From assembly GCF_014646255.1 (NCBI RefSeq), contig NZ_BMNC01000025.1:43077-78250 (forward strand): 35,174 nucleotides of DNA. Reading direction: 5' to 3'. The DNA is from Lentzea pudingi. GTDB taxonomy: Bacteria; Actinomycetota; Actinomycetes; Mycobacteriales; Pseudonocardiaceae. The translations under genes and the position numbers were made by a program. Under the pieces are notes generated by a model, which was not told the DNA's origin, ran no database searches, and saw only the letters and a program-made list of their open reading frames with translations. This document shows positions 7,768 through 14,988 of the stretch, piece after piece. Each line of letters begins with the position of its first letter. The stretch's first letter is position 1.

Positions 7768-10457
7768 GGGTTGGCGGCCTCTCCTCGGTCTTCACCCAGC
7801 GTGGTCTGCATGGCGCTCAACGGGTTGCTGTTGTCGTCGTCGAACAACGTGCCCGTGGTGCGCCATTGGCTGGCCCCGCGCTCGGAGTCGCCGCCCTGCT
7901 GGCCGCCTGCTCCGGCACCGCCCATGCCGCCACCCATCATGCCGCCGCCCATCATGCCGCCGGAGGCCGCACCGCTCGGCGACTGGCCGTGGGCGTCCTG
8001 CATGGTCGGCAGGTTCGCGGAGCCCGGCTGACCCGCCTCGGACGTGTTCGTGTTGAACGAGCCGCCGTTGCTGTCACCGGAGTTCGGGCTGGTCCACGCG
8101 GTGTCGGCGCTCGACCCGAGCACGGACTCGCTGCCGCCGCCCGCACCGCCGGTGAACGAGACGCCGGACGTCGTCGTGCTGTCCGTCGCCTGGGCGAACT
8201 GGGGGCTCTCCGCGGGGATCCTGGGCTCGCCGACGCTCGGCATGATGCCGTTGTCCTCGATGTAGCTGCGGGCCATCGAGTCCTGGAAGCGCTCGGCCAC
8301 GTTCGGCGCGGCCTCACCCGGCGCGCTCCAGACCTGCTCCCCCGCGGGGGCGGGCATCGGCTGGAAGTCGGCCTCGGCCGGCAGCGTCCTGACCTCGTCC
8401 GGGAAGTCGCCCTCCGGCGTGCGCAGGCCGTCCTCCAGCCTGACGCCGTCTTCCAGCCTGGCACCGTCGGCACCGCCCGCGCCGGAACCGGACTCCGAAC
8501 CCGGGGTCTGCGCGGCCGGGTTCTCGTCCTCGCCGAAGCTCACGCCGACCTTGTCCGGCGTGCCGTCGCCGTCGTCGGCGGTCAGGTTGATCTCGCCGGT
8601 GTCGGCGTTGACCTCGGCGGTGAAGTTGACGCCGTCCTGCTCGATGTGGATCTTGCCGTCCTCGCCCACCTCGACGGGGATCGGGTTCGACTCCGAACCC
8701 AGCGGGCCACCGGCTGCCGGGGCCGCGCCGCCACCGGGTGCCGGCGCGCCACCGGCGGCGGGGGTCTGCGCGCCCGCCGTCGGGTTCGAGGCGGTGAGCT
8801 GGTTGGCCATGGCGGTGATGGCCTGCGCGCCGTTCTGCCCCATCAGGGCCTTCGCGGCCTCGGGGTTCTTGCTGAAGTCCAGGTCGTAGGTCTTCGGCTC
8901 GCCCTTGGGCGTGTCGATCGTCATCTTCACGTGCCCGTTCGAGTCGGGCTCCGTGACCTTGATCGTGTTGTCGCCGGCCGTGACCGTGACGGTCTCGAGC
9001 TTCTCCTCGGGCTTCGGCTCGTCGGGCTTGCCGTCACCGTCGAGGTCGTCGGGCTTGCCGTCGCCGTCGGTGTCACCGGGGACGTCGGGCTTGCCGTCGC
9101 CGTCCTTGTCGAGCGGGTTCTCCGGCTTCGGGATCTCCGGCGTGCCGCCGCCGCCACCGCTCGGAGCGCCGCCGCCACTGGGACCGCCGCCACCGCTCGG
9201 GCTGCCGCCGCCACCGCCGCCGTTGTCGACCTTCTGCTGGCCGCCGCCACCCTGCTCGGTGAACGACGGAGCATCGCCGACCGGACCGAACGGGTCCGTG
9301 CCGAACGCGCCCTTCATGCCGGTGAACATGGCCTTGTAGTCGGCTTCGACACCGGTCTGCACGGCCTGGCAGTACCCGTCGAACGCCTTCTTCTTGCCGT
9401 CGAACTCGGCGCAGAGCGCCTTCAGCTTCTCCTTGGCGTCACTGATGATCTTGTCGCGGACGTCGGCGATCCACCCGCCCCAGCCCAGGCCGGAGAGGAT
9501 GCCGAGCGGTCCGCCGCAGATCGCGCCGATGACCGAGTTCTTGATCTCGCTGTGCACGCCGTAGACCCAGTCGAGGACGCCGCCGTCGTTCGGGAAGACG
9601 TCACCGTTCGCCTGGCGGATCGCTTCCTCGGCCTTCTCGACCGTCAGCCCGCCGCACGTGTCCGAGTACTGGTCGTGGATCTGCTGCGCGAAGTCCTTGA
9701 CGTGCTTCTGCATGTTGGTCACGCCGCCGGTGATCGCACCCGGCCCCGTGCCCGCCTGCTGCACGAACTGCTTCGAGGCGCCGGCGAACTTGCCCTGGTA
9801 GGCGCGCGCGGCCTGGGCCGCGGGGCCTTCCCAGGAGCCGAGCCCGTTCCAGGCGGAGCCCAGCGCGTTGTCGTGCGCCTCGGCCTTCTTGACGTTCTCG
9901 GTGATCTTGTGCGCGTCCTCGCGGAACTTCGCGAAGTCGATGTCGCGGACCTCGTCGTACTTGCGGTAGATGTCGCCCTCGAGGTTCGGCGCGGCACCCT
10001 GGTGGCCGCACGCCGGCGCGGCCTTCGCGTAGACGGGGATGAACTTCTCGAAGAACCGCAGCCCAGGGGCGCCGGCGTCGAGCAGCGTGTTGCTGTTCGG
10101 CACGTCGCCCTGCTCGTTCAGGACCTTCTGGGTGGCGCCGAGCTCGCGCTCCTCGCCCGCCTTCTTGACGAGCTTGTCGGCCTCCCCGCCCTCCATCGTG
10201 AAGGCGGCGTGCTGCGCCTCCTTGCGGATGTTGTTGCCCTCGAGGAGACCCATCGTCGGCGCCGCGAGGAGCACACCCACGACGTGGTCGCCCACACTCG
10301 GGTCGTCCGGGACGTCGACACCGTTCGCCTTGCCGTAGCGCTCGACCTCTTCCTGGGGAGCGCCGGCGCCGGCGAGGGCGCGCACGAGCTGCTTCTTGGT
10401 CTCCGGCGTGACGTTCGGGTCGTCGAGGAGCTTCTTGATCTCGGTCTGATCCGCCAC
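7758..10457 (-). CDS. Large WXG-like ESX substrate candidate with Asp-rich calcium-type repeats
   Basis: This 899-residue protein has no signal peptide. Residues 1-400 are mostly helical and include a WXG100-like turn, WNGLGSWEGPAAQAARAY at 203-220, flanked by long amphipathic helices. Residues about 403-440 form a Gly/Ser-rich linker. Three DxDGDGKPD units at about 450-480 resemble calcium-binding thrombospondin type 3/dockerin loops. Short beta-rich segments follow (TVTVTAGDNTIKVTEPDSNG and HIEQDGVNFTAEVNADTGEI). The last 60 residues are Met/Gly-rich and end in GGQQGGDSERGASQ then TGTLFDDD, a tail shared with the 355-aa protein at 27803. No toxin catalytic motif is seen. It lies 6 bp after an EspC-like gene, a usual partner of secreted ESX proteins, and occupies the position of Ala/Pro-rich Rv3439c in mycobacteria (from memory). 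Secretion is inferred, not shown. Confidence 0.8.
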   Translation of the reverse strand: MADQTEIKKLLDDPNVTPETKKQLVRALAGAGAPQEEVERYGKANGVDVPDDPSVGDHVVGVLLAAPTMGLLEGNNIRKEAQHAAFTMEGGEADKLVKKAGEERELGATQKVLNEQGDVPNSNTLLDAGAPGLRFFEKFIPVYAKAAPACGHQGAAPNLEGDIYRKYDEVRDIDFAKFREDAHKITENVKKAEAHDNALGSAWNGLGSWEGPAAQAARAYQGKFAGASKQFVQQAGTGPGAITGGVTNMQKHVKDFAQQIHDQYSDTCGGLTVEKAEEAIRQANGDVFPNDGGVLDWVYGVHSEIKNSVIGAICGGPLGILSGLGWGGWIADVRDKIISDAKEKLKALCAEFDGKKKAFDGYCQAVQTGVEADYKAMFTGMKGAFGTDPFGPVGDAPSFTEQGGGGQQKVDNGGGGGGSPSGGGGPSGGGAPSGGGGGTPEIPKPENPLDKDGDGKPDVPGDTDGDGKPDDLDGDGKPDEPKPEEKLETVTVTAGDNTIKVTEPDSNGHVKMTIDTPKGEPKTYDLDFSKNPEAAKALMGQNGAQAITAMANQLTASNPTAGAQTPAAGGAPAPGGGAAPAAGGPLGSESNPIPVEVGEDGKIHIEQDGVNFTAEVNADTGEINLTADDGDGTPDKVGVSFGEDENPAAQTPGSESGSGAGGADGARLEDGVRLEDGLRTPEGDFPDEVRTLPAEADFQPMPAPAGEQVWSAPGEAAPNVAERFQDSMARSYIEDNGIMPSVGEPRIPAESPQFAQATDSTTTSGVSFTGGAGGGSESVLGSSADTAWTSPNSGDSNGGSFNTNTSEAGQPGSANLPTMQDAHGQSPSGAASGGMMGGGMMGGGMGGAGAGGQQGGDSERGASQWRTTGTLFDDDNSNPLSAMQTTLGEDRGEAANPWR

Positions 10458-10463
10458 GACTCG

Positions 10464-10757
10464 TTACCCCTTGTACTGGCTCGAGGTCTGCGCCTCGTTC
10501 GACTCGTACGTCTTCGCGACGTCCTTCAGGCGCGTGGCGATGCCGGTCGCCTCCTTGCCGAACTTCTCCAGACTCGTGCCGAGCAGGTCGAAGTAGGACT
10601 TGTACTCGGCGGCGACGCCCTGGAACTTGCGGCCGACCTGCCCGGCTGTCACGCCCGGCACGATCGAGGGCTTCATCTGGACCAGTGCTGATCCCTCTGC
10701 CTCGTACGTCCCCGCGGTCTTGGTCAAATCGCCGGACTGCACACCGAAACCGGACAT
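10464..10757 (-). CDS. EspC-like (DUF2580) ESX secretion-associated small protein
   Basis: This helical-hairpin protein of 97 residues belongs to the EspC-type family of small ESX-exported proteins; such proteins are typically co-secreted with a larger partner. It begins MSGFGVQSGDLTKTAGTYEA and ends in AKTYESNEAQTSSQYKG. YESNE fits the YxxxD/E export motif. The ATG at 10757 is chosen over one 19 codons upstream because GGGGAGG lies six bases before it and 97 residues suits the family; the longer start at 10814 has no clear ribosome-binding site. It is followed after 6 bp by the 899-aa gene, forming a three-gene operon with the 147-aa gene. Its promoter region shares a motif with the esx pair (10861-10875). 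Confidence 0.82.
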   Translation of the reverse strand: MSGFGVQSGDLTKTAGTYEAEGSALVQMKPSIVPGVTAGQVGRKFQGVAAEYKSYFDLLGTSLEKFGKEATGIATRLKDVAKTYESNEAQTSSQYKG

Positions 10758-10860
10758 CGCTCGCCTCCCCTTGTCCCCGATCTGACGCAATTCGGTCTCA
10801 TCGGGTTCCGCCATACAGTGCCAGCTCGGATCACGCGGTGACCGGCGCTCGACGATGTCG

Positions 10861-10875
10861 GTTGCCTTAGTAAAC
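10861..10875 (-). promoter_or_regulatory. Candidate promoter/operator shared by ESX substrate operons
   Basis: On the minus strand the sequence is GTTTACTAAGGCAAC. Thirteen of fifteen positions match GTTTACTAGCGCAAC upstream of the esx pair (14953-14967). TTTACT is a plausible -10 hexamer. It lies about 105 bases before the EspC-like start, close to the 113-base distance in the esx operon. No convincing -35 is visible, so an activator or alternative sigma factor is possible. Confidence 0.45.
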
Positions 10876-10926
10876 AGCCATTCGGCGCAAGGCGCTGTTG
10901 ATCACCACTGATCGGGTGGCAGCGGG

Positions 10927-11304
10927 TCACCAGCCGCCGGGGGCGGGCGGCTGCGTGCCGGGTGGGGGCTGCTGCGGGTGCCCCTGCGGCGGGTACGGCT
11001 GCTGGGGCGGGAACGCCTGCTGGGGCGGGGCTTGCTGCGGGAATCCCTGCTGAGGGTGCGACTGCTGCCCGTGCGACTGCTGGGGGTACGGCTGCTGCCC
11101 GTACGACGGCTGTCCGTGCGACGGCTGCCCATGCGACGGCTGCCCGTACGGCTGCTGTCCGTACGCCTGCTGCGGGTGGCCGGAACCGGGCGGGAGCGGG
11201 GGCTGGGCGACGGGCTTGCGCTTCGACGTCACGACAACGGCGACGACGACCGCGACCCCACCTCCCAGCAACACCAGGAGTACGAGCAACATCAGCACGG
11301 TCAT
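10927..11304 (-). CDS. Membrane-anchored Pro/Gln/Gly-rich repeat protein
   Basis: This is a 125-residue protein with an N-terminal transmembrane helix (about residues 1-27, MTVLMLLVLLVLLGGGVAVV and on), a basic TSKRK stop, and a low-complexity tail. The tail is made of short degenerate units such as GQPSHGQPSYGQQPYPQQ and ends in PPAPGGW. The topology suggests the tail is cytoplasmic by the positive-inside rule. The ATG at 11304 is 19 bp after the glmM stop and follows a G-rich stretch; the longer frame upstream runs into glmM. Co-transcription with glmM is likely. Such tails are known from actinobacterial envelope and division proteins and evolve by repeat slippage. Function is unknown. Confidence 0.65.
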   Translation of the reverse strand: MTVLMLLVLLVLLGGGVAVVVAVVVTSKRKPVAQPPLPPGSGHPQQAYGQQPYGQPSHGQPSHGQPSYGQQPYPQQSHGQQSHPQQGFPQQAPPQQAFPPQQPYPPQGHPQQPPPGTQPPAPGGW

Positions 11305-11323
11305 CCCCAGCCCCCCACTGTCC

Positions 11324-12658
11324 TCAGTGCACCGAGGAAACCACACCCGCCAGGCGCTGCGCGGCGGACTCGGCCTGTTCGTGGCTCGTGGCCTCGACCA
11401 TCACCCGCACGAGCTGCTCGGTGCCGGACGGGCGCAGCAGGACGCGGCCGGTGTCGCCGAGCTCCGCCTCGACGGCGGCGACGGCCTCGCTGACCGACGT
11501 GGCCTTGGCCACGGCCGCCTTGTCGGTGACCTTCACGTTGATCAGGACCTGCGGCAGGCGGCGCATCACCGAGGCGAGGTCCGCGAGCGACTTGCCGGTC
11601 TCGGCCATGCGGGCCATCAGGCGCAGCGCGGTGAGCAGGCCGTCGCCGGTGGTCGCGTGCGCGGGCAGCACGACGTGGCCCGACTGCTCGCCGCCGAGGG
11701 AGTAGCCGCCGGCCTTGAGGTCCTGCAGCACGTAGCGGTCGCCGACGGCGGTGGTGCGCAGCTCGATCTTGGACTCGCGCATGGCGATGTGCAGGCCCAG
11801 GTTGCTCATCACCGTGGCGACGAGCGTGTCCTCGAACAGCTCACCCGCGTCGCGCATGGCGATCGCGAGGACCGCGAGGATCTGGTCGCCGTCGACCGGG
11901 TCACCGTTCGCGTCCACGGCGAGGCAGCGGTCGGCGTCGCCGTCGTGCGCGATGCCGAGGTCGGCACCGTGCTCGCGGACGGCGGCGGCCACGACGTCGA
12001 TGTGGGTGGAACCACAGCCGTCGTTGATGTTGAGGCCGTCCGGTGTCGCGTTGATCGCGATCACCTCGGCCCCCGCGCGGCGGTACGCGTCCGGTGCGGC
12101 CACCGACGCGGCACCGTTCGCGCAGTCCACCACGACCTTGATGCCGTCGAGGCGGTGCGGTGTGACCTTGAGCAGGTGCTCGACGTACTGGGTCTCGGCG
12201 TCGGCGATGTCACGCACGCGGCCGATGGCGGCACCGGTCGGCCGGTCGAAACCGGCGCCCATGTGCTGTTCGATCTCGTCCTCCACCGAGTCCGGCAGCT
12301 TGTGACCACCGGCGGCGAAGAGCTTGATCCCGTTGTCCGGCATCGCGTTGTGCGACGCGGAGATCATCACGCCGATGTCGGCACCAAGCGCGGCGACCAG
12401 GTGGGCGACGGCGGGCGTGGGCAGGGCACCGACGCGCAGCACGTCCGCACCGGCCGAGGTGAGGCCGGCGGTGACGGCGGCGTCGAGCATCTCACTGCTC
12501 GCACGGGGATCGCGGCCTACGACGGCGATGGGACGGTGGGAGCGGTCGTGCTCGGCGAGCACCCGTGCCGCCGCGGCGGCGACGGACATCGCGAGCTCGG
12601 GGGTGAGGTCGGCGTTGGCTAGACCGCGGACTCCGTCGGTGCCGAACAGGCGGGCCAT
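11324..12658 (-). CDS. glmM: Phosphoglucosamine mutase
   Basis: This enzyme interconverts glucosamine-6-phosphate and glucosamine-1-phosphate, the step after GlmS on the route to UDP-GlcNAc. The product has 444 residues, the normal length. The start MARLFGTDGVRG at 12658 is canonical and has GGAGG just upstream; the open frame before it is spurious. The phosphoserine loop is MISASHNAMPDNG with Ser102, the metal loop is HDGDADRCLAV, and the C-terminal phosphate-binding loop is RPSGTEQLVRVMVEA. It lies downstream of rplM-rpsI but after a strong terminator, so it probably has its own promoter in the 202-bp gap. Confidence 0.96.
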   Translation of the reverse strand: MARLFGTDGVRGLANADLTPELAMSVAAAAARVLAEHDRSHRPIAVVGRDPRASSEMLDAAVTAGLTSAGADVLRVGALPTPAVAHLVAALGADIGVMISASHNAMPDNGIKLFAAGGHKLPDSVEDEIEQHMGAGFDRPTGAAIGRVRDIADAETQYVEHLLKVTPHRLDGIKVVVDCANGAASVAAPDAYRRAGAEVIAINATPDGLNINDGCGSTHIDVVAAAVREHGADLGIAHDGDADRCLAVDANGDPVDGDQILAVLAIAMRDAGELFEDTLVATVMSNLGLHIAMRESKIELRTTAVGDRYVLQDLKAGGYSLGGEQSGHVVLPAHATTGDGLLTALRLMARMAETGKSLADLASVMRRLPQVLINVKVTDKAAVAKATSVSEAVAAVEAELGDTGRVLLRPSGTEQLVRVMVEATSHEQAESAAQRLAGVVSSVH

Positions 12659-12724
12659 GGAACCTCCGATGTGGACACTGCAAGGCGGCGGGGACAGACC
12701 CGGAAGAACCCCGGAAAACACTGC

Positions 12725-12757
12725 GGGAGCAGCAGTTCGCAATGAACTGCTGCTCCC
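12725..12757 (-). terminator. Intrinsic terminator of the rplM-rpsI operon
   Basis: GGGAGCAGCAGTTC and GAACTGCTGCTCCC form a perfect 14-bp stem around GCAAT. Read on the minus strand, the stem is followed by GCAGTGTTTTCC, which contains a short T-run, as expected for rpsI transcripts. Confidence 0.85.
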
Positions 12758-12860
12758 ACAGGTACAGCTGGATGACGCTCGGGCCGCGGGGAGTCCCGCA
12801 GTCACCGCGGAGGAGCAGTGGCCTGACGAACGCAGACACGGCTCGCCCCGCGGCGGAGCA

Positions 12861-13478
12861 TCAACGCTTGGAGTACTGAGGCGCCTTGCGGGCCTTCTTC
12901 AGACCGTACTTCTTGCGCTCCTTGACCCTCGGGTCACGGGTGAGGAAGCCGGCCTTCTTGAGGACCGGGCGGTCCTCGGAGTCGACGGCGATCAGCGCAC
13001 GCGCGATGGCGAGACGCAGCGCACCGGCCTGGCCGGTGATGCCGCCGCCACGCAGGTTCGCGATGACGTCGAAGGTCTCGGGCTTCTCCGTGGTGACGAG
13101 CGGCTCCTTGATGAGCTGCTGGTGCACCTTGTTCGGGAAGTAGGCCTCGAGGGTCTTGCCGTTCAGCGTGAACTTGCCGGTGCCGGGCACGAGGCGGACG
13201 CGGACGACGGCCTCCTTGCGGCGGCCGACGGTCTGCGCGAGGTGCGCGGCGCCGTTCAGCGAGGGAGCGACGGCCACCGGCGCGGAGGTCTCCTCGACCT
13301 CAGCCTCGGGGGTCTCCTCGACCTCGGACTCTGCGACCTCGGCCTCGGTGGCCTCGGACTCAGGAGCCTCGACGACCTCGGCCTCGACAACCTCGGCCTC
13401 GACCTCGGGGGTCTCGACCTCAGGGGTCTCGTTCTCAGGGGTGGTCACAGGAACTTCCTCGGTGTACTCGTCGCTCAC
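12861..13478 (-). CDS. rpsI: 30S ribosomal protein S9 with long acidic N-terminal extension
   Basis: S9 sits in the small subunit head with its C-terminal tail reaching the P site. The product has 205 residues. The S9 fold begins near residue 80 (QTVGRRKEAVVRVRLVPG), continues with LRGGGITGQAGALRLAIARA, and ends with KKARKAPQYSKR, the universal Ser-Lys-Arg terminus. The first ~79 residues are an extension made of repeated Glu/Val/Ala/Thr-Pro units with almost no basic residues. E. coli S9 has 130 residues and mycobacterial S9 about 150, so this extension is long. The GTG start overlaps the rplM stop (GTGA), the usual L13-S9 coupling. Confidence 0.96.
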   Translation of the reverse strand: MSDEYTEEVPVTTPENETPEVETPEVEAEVVEAEVVEAPESEATEAEVAESEVEETPEAEVEETSAPVAVAPSLNGAAHLAQTVGRRKEAVVRVRLVPGTGKFTLNGKTLEAYFPNKVHQQLIKEPLVTTEKPETFDVIANLRGGGITGQAGALRLAIARALIAVDSEDRPVLKKAGFLTRDPRVKERKKYGLKKARKAPQYSKR

Positions 13479-13918
13479 TGGGCGATCTTCTTGATCTCGA
13501 AGGCCTGCGGCTGCTGCGCCTCGTGCGGGTGGCTCGGGCCTGCGTAGACCTTGAGCTTGTTCGCGATCTGACGGCCCAGGCGGTTCTTGGGCAGCATGCC
13601 CTTGATCGCCTTCTCCACCAGGCGGTCCGGACGGGTGTCCAGGACCTCGCCGAAGGACTGCTTGCGCAGACCACCGGGGAAGCCGGAGTGGCGGTACTGG
13701 AACGCCTGGTCGCGCTTGGCGCCGGTCAGTGCGACCTTGTCCGCGTTGATGATGACAACGAAGTCACCAGTGTCAACGTGAGGCGCATAAGTCGGCTTGT
13801 GCTTGCCGCGCAGCAGCGTCGCGGCCTGGGTGGCGAGCCGGCCGAGCACCACGTCCTGGGCGTCGATCACGTGCCAGGTGCGGGTCACCTCACCGGGCTT
13901 CGGGCTGTACGTGCGCAC
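13475..13918 (-). CDS. rplM: 50S ribosomal protein L13
   Basis: L13 is an early-assembly protein of the large subunit. The 147-residue product has normal length with the family signatures RTWHVIDAQDVVLGRLAT, GDFVVIINADKV and GMLPKNRLGRQ. It starts at a GTG (13918) preceded by GAGGTAG. rpsI overlaps its end by four bases. The upstream 255-bp gap holds a candidate promoter (14051-14080) and the terminator of the esx operon. Confidence 0.97.
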   Translation of the reverse strand: MRTYSPKPGEVTRTWHVIDAQDVVLGRLATQAATLLRGKHKPTYAPHVDTGDFVVIINADKVALTGAKRDQAFQYRHSGFPGGLRKQSFGEVLDTRPDRLVEKAIKGMLPKNRLGRQIANKLKVYAGPSHPHEAQQPQAFEIKKIAQ

Positions 13919-14050
13919 GGATCTACCTCGTCGTCACTTGCGTCTGGGGTCACTGCGGCGGTTGCCCCAGACCGATCTTGGACTTGCCAAGCGGTGGTTC
14001 CGAGACAGGCGCGGCACACATGGGCGCCAGCTACCGCACAACAACGTCAG

Positions 14051-14080
14051 AAGATACCGGATGGGTGGCGCGGGGACCAA
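14051..14080 (-). promoter_or_regulatory. Candidate rplM-rpsI promoter
   Basis: On the minus strand TTGGTC (14080-14075) and TATCTT (14056-14051) are separated by 18 bp, a reasonable housekeeping-sigma arrangement. It would give a leader of about 125 bases before the rplM GTG. The assignment rests on hexamer similarity alone. Confidence 0.4.
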
Positions 14081-14115
14081 AACGGCCCCTCCGAAGCGCC
14101 TTCCCGTGGACGTAC

Positions 14116-14148
14116 GCGAGCCCCGGACCACGTGGTTCCGGGGCTCGC
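14116..14148 (-). terminator. Terminator of the esx operon
   Basis: GCGAGCCCCGGA and TCCGGGGCTCGC form a 12-bp stem, with the self-complementary CCACGTGG plus one T between them. It lies 26 bp past the stop of the second esx gene on the minus strand. No T-tract is present. Confidence 0.75.
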
Positions 14149-14173
14149 GAGAGATCTTGCAGACAGCGGTGAC

Positions 14174-14461
14174 TTACCAGCGCTGGGAGTTCATGCGCTC
14201 GGACTGCTCGTAGGCCTCGCCGGACTGCTGCACGGCGGTACCGATGGCGGCGAGCACGGCCTGCAGGTCCGCGGCGGCCCTGTCCCACTTGGCCTGCGCT
14301 GCCTGGTACTGCGTGGCGGCGTCACCCTCGTAACCGGAGAGCGTTGCCGTCACCTTCGAGCGCAGGTCGTCCAGCTGCTGGTCAACGGTCTTGGCGGCGC
14401 TGCTGATCTGCTGAGCCGCGTTCGCGACCTCAGCGAAGGTGACCTGGATCTGACCACTCAT
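14174..14461 (-). CDS. esxT: WXG100-family protein, EsxT-like, with YEG in place of WXG
   Basis: This small helical-hairpin protein of 95 residues is expected to pair with its neighbour and be exported by the ESX machine. Two long amphipathic helices flank the turn, which reads SGYEGDAATQYQ (about residues 42-53), so Tyr replaces the Trp of the WXG motif. KWDRAAADLQ in the second helix recalls mycobacterial EsxT, which also lacks a strict WXG (from memory). The C-terminus AYEQSERMNSQRW contains YEQSE, matching the YxxxD/E export signal. AGGGGAGATAGCA precedes the ATG. The gene is second in an operon, next to rplM as in mycobacterial ESX-4, and the symbol rests on that position. Confidence 0.88.
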   Translation of the reverse strand: MSGQIQVTFAEVANAAQQISSAAKTVDQQLDDLRSKVTATLSGYEGDAATQYQAAQAKWDRAAADLQAVLAAIGTAVQQSGEAYEQSERMNSQRW

Positions 14462-14528
14462 TGCTATCTCCCCTGGGATCTGTTCTGAAGCCTGAAAACG
14501 CTAGAAGCGACTGACGGACGGAACGAGA

Positions 14529-14840
14529 TCAGCTGCCGCTGAGCCGGCCGGTGATGCCGGTCATGCTCTGCTGCTGCTCCTCCTCGTTGCGGGCGTAGAC
14601 GTCAGCGGAGCTGGAGATCTGCTCGGCGATGGCCATCAGCGCCTCCTGCACCTTCGACGAGTCCTCGTGAAAGCGCCTCATCAGGTTGCCGAACGCGGTG
14701 GCGGCGTTGCCCTTCCAGGTGCCGGACAGCGTGTCGACGGTGCTGCCCACCTGGCGGAGCGTGCCCTGCGTCTGCTCGTTGACGTCGGCGATGTGCTTCG
14801 CCAGGGCGTCGAGCTCTTCAGCCGTAACGGTCAATGCCAT
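14529..14840 (-). CDS. esxU: WXG100-family protein, EsxU-like
   Basis: This is the first gene of the esx pair, encoding 103 residues. The hairpin turn has the standard motif in SGTWKGNAATAF (about residues 39-50). The second helix contains MRRFHEDSSKVQEALMAIAEQI, and the C-terminal part has VYARNEEEQQQ, where YARNE also fits YxxxD/E. So both pair members carry a candidate export motif, whereas in well-studied heterodimers usually only one does. G-rich sequence precedes the ATG at 14840. The 67-bp gap to the next gene holds only the ribosome-binding site. The symbol follows the EsxU-EsxT order of mycobacterial ESX-4. Confidence 0.88.
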   Translation of the reverse strand: MALTVTAEELDALAKHIADVNEQTQGTLRQVGSTVDTLSGTWKGNAATAFGNLMRRFHEDSSKVQEALMAIAEQISSSADVYARNEEEQQQSMTGITGRLSGS

Positions 14841-14952
14841 TGGGAGATGCCCCCTTCAGAGAACTTCAAAGTCGTACTTCTTGGTTCGTACGCCTCTTCC
14901 GACGAGGACACTGCCACGCCGGTTCCGTTCTGTCGCGACTTCGTTCGAAGTA

Positions 14953-14967
14953 GTTGCGCTAGTAAAC
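14953..14967 (-). promoter_or_regulatory. Candidate esx promoter/operator, shared motif
   Basis: Minus-strand GTTTACTAGCGCAAC matches the element before the EspC-like operon (10861-10875) at 13 of 15 positions. TTTACT could be the -10. It would give a leader of about 110 bases, which also contains the 14-bp palindrome ACTTCGTTCGAAGT at 14938-14951 (two central bases unpaired). Confidence 0.45.
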
Positions 14968-14988
14968 GTCGCCGGGTGAAACCAGGGG

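Noticed and set aside
7758..8460. Polymorphic toxin domain at the C-terminus of the 899-aa protein
   Set aside because: The C-terminal third is low-complexity Gly/Pro/Met/Ser sequence without nuclease, ADP-ribosyltransferase or deaminase motifs, and the downstream small gene does not look like an immunity protein beyond its overlap.
10758..10814. Upstream start for the EspC-like protein (19 extra residues)
   Set aside because: No ribosome-binding site precedes it, while GGGGAGG is ideally placed before the ATG at 10757 and the shorter protein fits the family.
11030..11160. CRISPR-like short repeats
   Set aside because: The units are 12-18 bp, have no regular spacers and stay in frame with the Pro/Gln-rich coding sequence, so they are codon repeats.
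13919..14050. L13 autoregulatory leader upstream of rplM
   Set aside because: No strong conserved hairpin pair is visible in the predicted leader; only a promoter candidate is supported.
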